64,000 bases of DNA from positions 310,001-374,000 of the forward strand of contig NZ_CP022121.1 of assembly GCF_002224645.1 (NCBI RefSeq), read 5' to 3'. This DNA comes from Dehalobacterium formicoaceticum (GTDB lineage Bacteria; Bacillota; Dehalobacteriia; Dehalobacteriales; Dehalobacteriaceae). The notes under the pieces were generated by a model that saw only the letters and a program-made list of their open reading frames with translations, was not told the DNA's origin and did no database searches. The first letter of the stretch is position 1. Each line of letters opens with the position of its first letter. Shown here in pieces: positions 56,631 through 64,000 of the stretch. Position numbers and translations under genes: made by a program.

Positions 56631-58496
56631 TTACCTCCCTTCACGTTTTATAAAAGGAAAGGATAACTGCAATTTTGTCCCTTTACCCAACTCACTTTCA
56701 ATATTTAAAGCACAATCGCTGCCGAATTGATATTGAAGCCGGCGAAGCACATTGGGCAGTCCTAAACCGCTGACCTGTCCTCGGCTTTTTTCCTGATCCC
56801 ACATTTGAAAGATATCTACCTTGGTTTGTTCAGTCATACCCACTCCGTTATCCTCAATAGAAAAACATATTTGTTCCTTGTCCCGCCAGCCTTTCACCAT
56901 GATCATGCCCCCCTCCTTCAAAGGCTCTAAACCATGAAGGGAGGCATTCTCAACCAAAGGCTGCAAAATCATACAGGGCATTTCTCCCTTCATGATCTCC
57001 TCATCTACCTCAATGCGGCTGGTAATCCGGCCCTGAAAGCGGGCATCTTGAATGATCATAAAATCTTGAATGGAGCGCACTTCTTCCTGAACTGTAACTA
57101 AGGATCTTACCTGATACAAACTATAACGCATCAAGCGGGCTAAGGAGCCGACCACCTTTTCGGTGGAAGAATCCCCCTTGAGCAAAGCCATGCGGGAAAT
57201 CGTATTTAAAGCATTAAACAGAAAATGAGGATTGACCTGGGATTGCAGTGCATTCATTTCCGCATCCTTTAAGGCTTCTTCCAATCGATGCTGTCTCTTC
57301 ATAAAATGAATAAAACTGCTCCTCTTCTCTTCAAACTGATGTTTCTCTGCTAAAACCTGGCCTAGATCCGTAATTCTTCCTCCAATAAAGGATAAGAAGC
57401 GGCAAATGTTGTCCAACTTCTCCTGATTTAATATGGGAATATCCTTCAGGCATTTTCCGGTACAATCTTCTTCCATCAGAAAATGGCCGCAAAGAATGGC
57501 ACCGATCCGCCCTGTACTGCCAATTAAAGGATAAGTAATTTCAATTAAGCCGGCATGGCAGCGATATGCAAAAGCATCTTTCAGTCCTTCCCAGAGAGGT
57601 ATCGTCTGATAACCAATTTCCCCCAATACTTTTTTAGCTTCCGAGCAGCAGCAGGAACAATCCAAAAACTTGCCCGGTGAATGGACAGGATTTCCTGTGG
57701 CATCCACCACCATTACATCCAATCCTGTCAGATATGAAAAGGATTTTTGCAATTCCTGCAGGGAAGAACGTGATAAAATATGCTTTATGCTTAAAGGCGC
57801 CGTGACCGATTGGGAAGTGCTGACCAGTTCTCTGATCTTCTGTACACCTCCGAAGGCATCATCCGCATAAGCATCGGCACCCGCCTCTTCCGCTATTTCT
57901 GCAGTCACAGCCGCGCCGCCCACAATGACCTTCACTTGTTCTTTCAAACCCGCATCCGTTAAAGCCTCGATCGTCTCCTGCATGGATCGTACCGTGGTAC
58001 TCAGGAGAGAGGACATACATAAAACCTGGGGTTTATGCTTGGCAACGGCTTCCACAAAGGCACCGGGCGAAACATCCACGCCCAGGTCATAAACGCGAAA
58101 ACCTGATGCCTCCAGCAATAGTTTAAGCAGGTTTTTGCCCAAATCATGCAAGTCTCCAGCCACTGTGCCCAGTACCACCCGACTGGGGATGACACCAACA
58201 ACGACCTCCATATGGGGAGCAATTTCATCCATCCCGGCATTCATCGCCCGGGAAGTGACGATCAGCTCCGTTACATAGATTTCATTATTCTGAAACTTTG
58301 CGCCAACAATATCCATCGCCGCTACCAAACCATGGGAGATAATATGATCCGGTTTTTCCCCCATGGCTAGGGCTTTTTTTACCTGATTCCGCACACCTAA
58401 TGCATTGCCGCATAACACTTCATAAATTATTTTCTCAATGGGACCAGACATTTCCTTCATCCTTTCAACCGGTTCAATAATTAATTGTTTAGACAC
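56631..58496 (-). CDS. Histidine kinase with N-terminal corrinoid-binding and PocR domains
   Basis: 621 residues. Residues about 20-100 match the helical cap of methyltransferase corrinoid proteins (ALAMGEKPDHIISHGLVAAM, NEIYVTELIVTSRAMNAGMD). About 105-225 is the B12-binding domain: DLHDLGKN (115-122, axial His117), SSLLSTTVRSMQE, VIVGGAAVT and AGADAYADDAFGG. About 240-390 is a PocR domain with Cys clusters (DCSCCCSEAK, YRCHAG, EDCTGKCL). Then a LytS-type kinase: QSQVNPHFLFNALN with His424, QPLVENASLHGL, SIEDNGVGM and SGLGLPNVLRRL. No membrane helix, so it is cytoplasmic. AAAGGATGAAGG... upstream fits an RBS. I infer that it senses corrinoid or methyl-corrinoid status and signals to the AraC-type regulator at 55000. 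Confidence 0.9.
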   Translation of the reverse strand: MSKQLIIEPVERMKEMSGPIEKIIYEVLCGNALGVRNQVKKALAMGEKPDHIISHGLVAAMDIVGAKFQNNEIYVTELIVTSRAMNAGMDEIAPHMEVVVGVIPSRVVLGTVAGDLHDLGKNLLKLLLEASGFRVYDLGVDVSPGAFVEAVAKHKPQVLCMSSLLSTTVRSMQETIEALTDAGLKEQVKVIVGGAAVTAEIAEEAGADAYADDAFGGVQKIRELVSTSQSVTAPLSIKHILSRSSLQELQKSFSYLTGLDVMVVDATGNPVHSPGKFLDCSCCCSEAKKVLGEIGYQTIPLWEGLKDAFAYRCHAGLIEITYPLIGSTGRIGAILCGHFLMEEDCTGKCLKDIPILNQEKLDNICRFLSFIGGRITDLGQVLAEKHQFEEKRSSFIHFMKRQHRLEEALKDAEMNALQSQVNPHFLFNALNTISRMALLKGDSSTEKVVGSLARLMRYSLYQVRSLVTVQEEVRSIQDFMIIQDARFQGRITSRIEVDEEIMKGEMPCMILQPLVENASLHGLEPLKEGGMIMVKGWRDKEQICFSIEDNGVGMTEQTKVDIFQMWDQEKSRGQVSGLGLPNVLRRLQYQFGSDCALNIESELGKGTKLQLSFPFIKREGR

Positions 58497-58534
58497 TACA
58501 TCAGATTATCTATCTTCTTAACTGTCATAGCCTT

Positions 58535-58571
58535 AAAAATAAAGGCCGCAGAGGGTCCTTCTCTTACGGCC
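58535..58571 (-). terminator. Rho-independent terminator between rpoN and the kinase
   Basis: On the minus strand GGCCGTAAGAG pairs with CTCTGCGGCC across a short loop, then TTTATTTTT. Confidence 0.85.
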
Positions 58572-58693
58572 AATTGCTATTTTCACTTCTTTAAATGAGA
58601 TTTTACATTCCCTCAAATTAAATATTACCTTTAGTTGCTGTTATGGACAAGACTAAGATATTGCGAAATGTAAGCTTTGTTGCCCAAGGGATT

Positions 58694-60064
58694 TTAATAT
58701 CGTTTCCTGCGGCTGGAACTGGGTATTCCCAACTCTTCCCGATATTTTGCTACCGTACGGCGAGAGATTTGCAGCCCTTTTTCGGTTAAGAGATCTGTCA
58801 ATTTTTGATCACTAAGAGGCCGGGTTTCATTTTCTTCCGAGACCAGATCCTGAATCATCTTCTTAACCCAATTAGCAGAGGTAGCCTCCCCTTTATCGGT
58901 CCCAATACCGCTGGCAAAAAAGAATTTCCAGGAAAAGGTGCCGCGGGGTGTTTGAACATATTTATTATTTACTGCCCGGCTCACGGTAGATTCATGAACA
59001 CCGACCTTTTCCGCTACCTCCTTTAAAGTAAGAGGCACTAAAAAGGCAACCCCCTTGTCCAGAAACTCCTTTTGATATTCTGCCACCACAGATGCCACCT
59101 TAAATAAGGTGAATCGTCTTTGTTCGATACTTTTAATTAACCAAAGGGCGGAATTAAGCTTACCTTCTACAAATTTGCGTACGCTTTCATCGGAATGCAC
59201 GTCACCCTGGACAATTTTGCGATAATAAGAATTAATATTTAAACGAGGTACCGTGGTATCATTCACCAGCACCACATATTCCGTTCCTACCCGTTCAATA
59301 ACCACATCAGGCATGATGTATACCGCCGTTTTTTCTTCCGCATATTCCAAACCAGGTTTCGGATCCAAAGTCTTTATTACCGAGACCAGATCCTGAATTT
59401 CCTTAATACTTAATTTCAAAGCTTTTGCTACTACAGCCAATCGATTGCTGGCAATGTCATCTAAATGATGTTCCAGCATTTCCAATAGAATCTCGTACCT
59501 GGGATCACTGGGATCTAATTGCAGCTTCAGACATTCGGACAAATTGGAAGCACCCACACCGACAGGATCAAAGCTCTTAATGATCGATAAAAGCTCCTCC
59601 ACTTCCCCTTGAGATACCTTGAGCATTTCTGCCATTTCTGCCAGCTCAACCGTTAAATAACCTTCCTGGTCAATATTTTCGATAATATATTCCCCAATGC
59701 GGCTTTGCTGTGCTGTTAATTTTATGATGTGCAACTGAAACTTTAAATAGTCCTGTAAAGAGGAATGCTGCACCACTACGGGCTCAAAAACGTTTTCGTT
59801 TTTTTCTAGGCGCACTCCGGAACCAATCCCTAAATCGCTGCTGTCCGCAAATAATTCTTTTAAATCCCTGTTTCCATCTTCATTTTGAGGCAAATCGGGT
59901 TCAACCGTACCATCCGGCAGTTCCAGAACGGAGTTCTCTTCCATCTGTTCTTGAATATAATTGGTCAGCTCCAACGCAGGCAAAGTTAAGACGGTAATTG
60001 CCTGCCTCAGTTCAGGCGTCATGATCAATTTTTGACTTTGTTCCAGAATCAGTCTTGGCTCCAT
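58694..60064 (-). CDS. rpoN: RNA polymerase sigma-54 factor
   Basis: 456 residues. The N-terminal Gln-rich activator-contact region (LILEQSQKLIMTPELRQAI) is followed by the core-binding domain (FDPVGVGASNLSECLKLQL), the HTH region (TLKEVAEKVGVHESTVSRAV) and the C-terminal RpoN box RRTVAKYREELGIPSSS. It recognises -24/-12 promoters with an enhancer-binding ATPase; no such activator is in the window, and I found no convincing GG-N10-GC promoter upstream of the genes here. In Firmicutes rpoN commonly lies next to cggR-gap. Confidence 0.97.
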   Translation of the reverse strand: MEPRLILEQSQKLIMTPELRQAITVLTLPALELTNYIQEQMEENSVLELPDGTVEPDLPQNEDGNRDLKELFADSSDLGIGSGVRLEKNENVFEPVVVQHSSLQDYLKFQLHIIKLTAQQSRIGEYIIENIDQEGYLTVELAEMAEMLKVSQGEVEELLSIIKSFDPVGVGASNLSECLKLQLDPSDPRYEILLEMLEHHLDDIASNRLAVVAKALKLSIKEIQDLVSVIKTLDPKPGLEYAEEKTAVYIMPDVVIERVGTEYVVLVNDTTVPRLNINSYYRKIVQGDVHSDESVRKFVEGKLNSALWLIKSIEQRRFTLFKVASVVAEYQKEFLDKGVAFLVPLTLKEVAEKVGVHESTVSRAVNNKYVQTPRGTFSWKFFFASGIGTDKGEATSANWVKKMIQDLVSEENETRPLSDQKLTDLLTEKGLQISRRTVAKYREELGIPSSSRRKRY

Positions 60065-60118
60065 ATATATTCACCCTGCTATCCCTTCATTATGCATATA
60101 TTTATACTATTCTTTTTA

Positions 60119-60751
60119 TTAGTCAAAATTCCTCTTCTTAATGTTCAGATAAAAAAAACTCTTTTTAGTTATCGGGAAAAAATAGTGATACCAGATGAAC
60201 CCGATGAGCAAACCAGTGAGCATCAACGCCCCATTTTGGGCAAAGACATACTGGGCCGTATTAAATAAATAGGGATGTAATCCCAACCCATAATCCATAA
60301 AATCCTGAAAAAGCAAAATGACGGTAAGGGAGGCGGCCTCCCCAAAAGCAATCCTTTGGCCAGGATAATAAATGATCCCTTCCAAGGCCATGCCTAAATG
60401 GGATAGGGCCAACATTAAATTCATCAGCGTAAAGCTCTCACCGATCCATAAGAGCTGCAGGTTGATCAACACCGCCCAGAATCCGTATTTGATGAGAAAT
60501 GCACTGGCCAAAAAAGGAAGCAACCTTAATTTTCTCCCCAGGAATACTGACAGCAGTACGATGGCAAAGAGGGTGGTTGACAAAGGACTGTCAGGCACAA
60601 AAATCCAGAAATATTTTGGGGTGGAGGACAACTGTCCCCAATACCAATAATAGCCATAAATAGAACCGATCACATTTACAACGAATAATCCTGTTAAAAA
60701 CCTGGGATTTCGTAATAAATCGTCGATCCATTGCACCATGGTTTTCAGCAT
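60119..60751 (-). CDS. DUF1405 membrane protein (YpjA-like)
   Basis: 210 residues with about six membrane helices. YGYYWYWGQLSSTPKYFWIF, FVPDSPLSTTLFAI and YGFWAVLINLQLLW are typical of DUF1405 proteins found in Bacilli and Clostridia, whose function is unknown. The start overlaps the upstream acyltransferase stop by seven bases, so they are coupled. Confidence 0.85.
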   Translation of the reverse strand: MLKTMVQWIDDLLRNPRFLTGLFVVNVIGSIYGYYWYWGQLSSTPKYFWIFVPDSPLSTTLFAIVLLSVFLGRKLRLLPFLASAFLIKYGFWAVLINLQLLWIGESFTLMNLMLALSHLGMALEGIIYYPGQRIAFGEAASLTVILLFQDFMDYGLGLHPYLFNTAQYVFAQNGALMLTGLLIGFIWYHYFFPITKKSFFYLNIKKRNFD

Positions 60752-61248
60752 ACCTCTCCTTCTTGATCATCAATCAATTCCTTTGGTTTCGCCGGTATGC
60801 CAAAAACCGTTGTATCAGCGGGTACATTGGCAGCAACCACTGCTCCTGCCCCCACAACAGCCCGATCCCCAATAGTTACGCCGGGAAGGATGGTTGCATT
60901 GGCGCCGATCATCGCATCCTTCCCGATTACAATCGGTCCGGTGCGATACTCATGAATGAGAAATTCATGGCAGAGCAGGGTGCAATTATAGCCCAGGATA
61001 CTGTTCTCCCCAATGGTAATCATTTGAGGGAAAAAGACATCCATCATGGCCATCAGTCCAAAGGAAACGTTCTTACCCACCTTCATCCCCAAGATCCGAT
61101 AAAGTGGATTCTTCAGCTTCAGGGAAGGGGAATAACGGCAAAACTGAATGATTAAAAAATTCAGTACCACCCGCAGAGGATGAACTGCTCGATGCCAAAA
61201 GCGCAGAGAGTTTTTGCCCTCCACTGAATGGTGCACCAGATTCCTCAA
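60745..61248 (-). CDS. Hexapeptide-repeat acyltransferase
   Basis: 167 residues. After an amphipathic N-terminus, a left-handed beta-helix with hexapeptide repeats (IGENSILGYNCTLLCHEFL, IGKDAMIGANATILPGVTIG, DRAVVGAGAVVAANVP) resembles LbH acetyl/acyltransferases such as the maltose/galactoside family. The conserved catalytic His is in LLCHEFLIHEY. Start TTG with AGGAGG seven bases upstream. Substrate unknown; context suggests cell envelope. Confidence 0.88.
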   Translation of the reverse strand: MRNLVHHSVEGKNSLRFWHRAVHPLRVVLNFLIIQFCRYSPSLKLKNPLYRILGMKVGKNVSFGLMAMMDVFFPQMITIGENSILGYNCTLLCHEFLIHEYRTGPIVIGKDAMIGANATILPGVTIGDRAVVGAGAVVAANVPADTTVFGIPAKPKELIDDQEGEVC

Positions 61249-61261
61249 AAAATAACCTCCT

Positions 61262-62218
61262 CTATTTATTATGCTCTTTCAAGCGATCTGCAATCATTTC
61301 TAATTTACGCATCCTATGACTGATGCCGGATTTGCCGATTTTAGGTGTCGCCGTTTCTCCCAGCTCCTTTAAGCTTAAATCGGGATAAGCCAAACGTAGT
61401 TCCGCCACTTGTTTCAGCGCCGGGGAAAGTTTATTCAAACCTGTGGTGGCTTCGATAAGATTAATGGCTTCAATCTGTCGGACAGCAGCATCTACCGTTT
61501 TATTTAAGTTGGCAGTTTCACAATTTACCAGGCGATTTACCTGATTTCTCATTTCTTTCATAATGCGCGTATTTTCAAAATCTAAAAGAGCCTGGTGCGC
61601 TCCGAGAACATTCAAACAGTTTACAATCTGGTCACTTTCCTTCAAATAGACAACATACCAGTTTTTACGGCGGCTGATCTTGGCCGGCAAATGAAAATCG
61701 TGCATCAAATCTGCAATAATCTCCGCGTGATCTTTGTTGTTGCTGATGATCTCCAAATGATATGTCCCTTCAGGATTATTTACAGAACCTCCTCCCAGGA
61801 AGGCCCCTCTTAAATAAGCTTTTTTGCAGCATACATCACGCACCAGTTCACTGGGAAAAGATTTCTGATAATTCATCACCCAGTTATTTTCCCCATCCAC
61901 AAAACCTAAAAGCCGCAACACATTAGCCACCTGGGGTTGGGGGGGAATACGAATAGAATAGACATTATTTTTTTTCAGACGGTTCTTCTTATGCACAAGA
62001 ATCTCTGTCTGGATACCAAATCGTTCCTTGGTCAGCTTAAATATTTTGCGAGCCACCGCCGCATTTTCTGTAATAACCGCTAAGGAAATCTTTTGATAAG
62101 CACTGATTTGAATGGTACCGTCCATGCGAAACAAAGCAGCCAGTTCTGCCAGTTGACAACATTTTTTATGGGAAATAATTTGGGCCAGTTCATTTTTTGT
62201 TTTTACAGAGAAAGACAA
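61262..62218 (-). CDS. whiA: WhiA, DNA-binding protein with LAGLIDADG-like fold
   Basis: About 318 residues. N-terminal homing-endonuclease-like domain without nuclease residues (CCQLAELAALFRMDGTIQI, CCKKAYLRGAFLGGGSVNNP) and a C-terminal HTH (LKELGETATPKIGKSGISHRM). Acts in cell division and sporulation gene control. I prefer the TTG at 62218 (giving MSFSVKTKNEL), with AGGA ten bases upstream, over the GTG three codons earlier that touches the RBS. Part of rapZ-yvcK-whiA. Confidence 0.96.
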   Translation of the reverse strand: MSFSVKTKNELAQIISHKKCCQLAELAALFRMDGTIQISAYQKISLAVITENAAVARKIFKLTKERFGIQTEILVHKKNRLKKNNVYSIRIPPQPQVANVLRLLGFVDGENNWVMNYQKSFPSELVRDVCCKKAYLRGAFLGGGSVNNPEGTYHLEIISNNKDHAEIIADLMHDFHLPAKISRRKNWYVVYLKESDQIVNCLNVLGAHQALLDFENTRIMKEMRNQVNRLVNCETANLNKTVDAAVRQIEAINLIEATTGLNKLSPALKQVAELRLAYPDLSLKELGETATPKIGKSGISHRMRKLEMIADRLKEHNK

Positions 62219-62242
62219 TGCGATCACATCCTAGCGAAATGC

Positions 62243-63295
62243 TCATTTCCGAGGATTCTTACCGGTGTTGGCAAATAGACATGTCCGATGCTGTCTAAGC
62301 TCCATCGTCATCGCCCACAGAATTTTTTGAGGATCATGTCTGGCCAGATTGTCCTCTGCGCAAAGAGGATAACTACTTACTTCTATATCTAATTTTCCCA
62401 AATTTTTTTCGTCCGTTAACACCGGCTTTGCTCCCTGGGCTTGATACTTCAGCTTAAGTTTCTCAGAAATGATTTCATTATTGACGATAATTTTATCAAT
62501 CAAGCCTTGGTCGGTATGATCAAGAATGGCTTTTAGATGGTGGGAAGCCTGGTAGCCGTCTGTTTCTCCCGGTTGAGTCATAATATTACAAATATAATAT
62601 GTTTTGGCCTGAGTTTTCTGAATCGCTTCACGAATGCCGGGGACCAGCAGGTTGGGTATCACACTGGTATAAAGACTGCCCGGTCCGACAATGATGGCAT
62701 CGGCAGATAAAATGGCATCAATGGCTTCCTGAAGAGGGGAACATGCGTCAGGTTCTAAAAAGACTCTTTTAATTCGGCCGGGGTCATGGACCATCTCGGT
62801 CTGCCCTTTAATAATCCGCCCGTCTTGCATCTCGCCCACCAAGACCACATTCTCTAAGGTTACCGGCAATACCCTGCCTCGGACTGCCAGGATCCGACTC
62901 ATCTCCTGGACGGCAATGGCGAAACTGCCCGACATCTCCGTGAGACCGGCTAAAAGCAAATTGCCCAGGCAGTGTCCGGACATCTCTTTGCCATGAGAAA
63001 ACCGATAATTAAATAAATTCACGCAGATGTTTTCCTGCTCTGCCAAAGCTACTAAACAATTACGAATATCTCCCGGGGGAGACATGCCTAAATCTTCCCT
63101 TAATCTACCGGAACTTCCACCGTCATCCGTGACCGTGACGATGGCAGTTATATTGGAAGTGAGTTCTTTTAATCCGCGCAGTAAAGTGGATAAACCTGTA
63201 CCACCGCCAATAGCGACAATTCGTGGGCCCCTTTTTAAATAATGGTGCCGGAGTTTAAGCTTCAGGCCGGGATAAAACCTGTTGAATAACTTCAT
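62243..63295 (-). CDS. yvcK: YvcK/GlmR gluconeogenesis and cell-envelope factor
   Basis: 350 residues of the CofD/UPF0052 fold. AIGGGTGLSTLLRGLKEL, VTVTDDGGSSGRLREDLGM, PPGDIRNCLVALA, and ADAIIVGPGSLYTSVIPNL are characteristic. In Bacillus it binds UDP-GlcNAc and channels carbon into envelope synthesis on gluconeogenic substrates. The start overlaps the rapZ stop by four bases. Confidence 0.96.
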   Translation of the reverse strand: MKLFNRFYPGLKLKLRHHYLKRGPRIVAIGGGTGLSTLLRGLKELTSNITAIVTVTDDGGSSGRLREDLGMSPPGDIRNCLVALAEQENICVNLFNYRFSHGKEMSGHCLGNLLLAGLTEMSGSFAIAVQEMSRILAVRGRVLPVTLENVVLVGEMQDGRIIKGQTEMVHDPGRIKRVFLEPDACSPLQEAIDAILSADAIIVGPGSLYTSVIPNLLVPGIREAIQKTQAKTYYICNIMTQPGETDGYQASHHLKAILDHTDQGLIDKIIVNNEIISEKLKLKYQAQGAKPVLTDEKNLGKLDIEVSSYPLCAEDNLARHDPQKILWAMTMELRQHRTCLFANTGKNPRK

Positions 63296-64000
63296 GTATG
63301 CTTCACACCCGATTTCAGAATATCCCGATGATTAACGACGACTTGATACCCACACCCTCTCAAAGATTTTGCAATCCAATTGGACAAGGCTACGGATCGA
63401 TGTTGCCCACCAGTACAACCAATAGCAATCATCAGATGCATCTTACCTTCTTCACAATAATGGGGTATTAAAAAATCTAATAAATCCAGATATTTCTTTA
63501 AAAATGTTTGCGCCAGGGGATTTGACAGTACATACTCCATAACCTCTTTATTCTCCCCGGTATGAGGACGTAAAGCTTCGATATAAAAGGGATTGGGCAA
63601 AAAGCGTACATCAATGGCTAAATCTGCGTCTAAGGGTAACCCATATTTATAACCAAATGACATGATGGTAATAGAAAGCTGTCCCTGTTTATTATCAGCA
63701 AAATGATTCCAGATCTGATCCTTCAGCTGTTGGTTCGAGAGATCAGAGGTATCAATCACTTTATCCGCCATACCCCGCAATTCCTGCAGGCGCAGCCTCT
63801 CCTCGATGATACCGTCCAGTACTCTGCCCATAGGTGCCAGGGGATGACGCCTTCTCGTTTCCTTAAAACGACGCACCAATGTCTCATTGGAGGCCTCCAG
63901 AAATAGAATCTCATAGGGAATTTTCTGAGATTTCAACTTGGATAAGGCTTCAAACAGGTCAGGGAAAAACTCTCCCCCCCGAATGTCAATCACTAAAGCT
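63292..64000 (-). CDS. rapZ: RapZ (YvcJ) nucleotide-binding protein, 5' end beyond the window
   Basis: The frame is open to base 64000 and begins within the family at ALVIDIRGGEFFPDL, so about 50 residues, including the P-loop, are missing. The visible part shows FLEASNETLVRRFKETRRRHPLA, DVRFLPNPFYIEALRPHTG and the C-terminal IGCTGGQHRSVALS. RapZ binds small RNA and GlcN6P in enterobacteria and affects competence in Bacillus. Confidence 0.95.
   Translation of the reverse strand, partial: ALVIDIRGGEFFPDLFEALSKLKSQKIPYEILFLEASNETLVRRFKETRRRHPLAPMGRVLDGIIEERLRLQELRGMADKVIDTSDLSNQQLKDQIWNHFADNKQGQLSITIMSFGYKYGLPLDADLAIDVRFLPNPFYIEALRPHTGENKEVMEYVLSNPLAQTFLKKYLDLLDFLIPHYCEEGKMHLMIAIGCTGGQHRSVALSNWIAKSLRGCGYQVVVNHRDILKSGVKHT

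Noticed and set aside
58497-58693. Sigma-54 promoters near rpoN and the methylamine genes
   Set aside because: I scanned by eye for TGGCAC-N5-TTGC on both strands in the main upstream gaps and found no good match.

Overview
The window looks like a chromosomal segment of a low-to-mid GC, Gram-positive-type anaerobe of the class Clostridia, most like the Peptococcaceae/Desulfitobacterium side of the class. Pointers are the rapZ-yvcK-whiA cluster, the rpoN-gap-pgk-tpiA-gpmI-eno-secG-rnr-smpB-ssrA backbone, a membrane pyrophosphatase, corrinoid methyltransferases, System I cytochrome c maturation, and strong GGAGG-type ribosome binding sites. The species call is inference only. Most genes lie on the minus strand; the plus-strand block is 11136-24460.

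Layout. 1-1675: 5' part of addB, broken by one missing G in a G run. 2003-5554: three-subunit molybdenum hydroxylase (FAD, 2Fe-2S, Mo subunits). 5602-10226: ccmE-F-A-B-C-D, a System I heme-handling set whose CcmE has a CxxxY heme site and which lacks ccmG/H/I. 11136-12853: glycosyltransferase and a four-LysM protein. 13096-15957: larB-larC-larE, making the nickel-pincer nucleotide cofactor, with no larA here. 16319-19415: trmO, an SAM-fold protein preceded by eight 8-bp repeats, and a short UvrC-like protein. 19697-24460: a monomethylamine system (corrinoid protein, MtmB with an in-frame UAG read as pyrrolysine, MtbA-like methyltransferase) followed by a PocR/AraC regulator. 24470-27550: a MacB-like ABC exporter. 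27916-31089: DUF2000, QueG-like, PAP2 and PepSY genes. 31261-37606: an OmpR-type two-component system beside an ABC-2 operon; the ABC promoter and the PepSY promoter share helically phased TGAGAA repeats. 38013-39425: amino acid permease. 39621-40041: decayed PAS sensor gene. 40316-54783: ssrA, smpB, rnr, thiI, cysteine desulfurase, thioesterase, hppA, secG and the lower glycolysis operon. 55000-58496: a response regulator and a histidine kinase whose N-terminus is a complete corrinoid-binding module followed by a PocR domain. 58694-64000: rpoN, a DUF1405 protein, an acyltransferase, whiA, yvcK and a partial rapZ.

How the parts fit. The methylamine genes feed methyl groups onto a corrinoid protein, as in methylotrophic archaea and a few pyrrolysine-using Clostridia; in a bacterium the methyl group would probably enter folate/Wood-Ljungdahl metabolism. 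The corrinoid-domain histidine kinase at 56631-58496 has the same cobalamin-binding fold as the methyltransferase carrier at 19697, plus the PocR domain also found in the regulator at 23201. It sits between rpoN and gap, where many Firmicutes carry cggR. I consider this kinase/regulator pair, as a possible sensor of corrinoid or methyl-corrinoid state, the best candidate for an undescribed system. The pyrrolysine codon in mtmB is the clearest unusual coding event.
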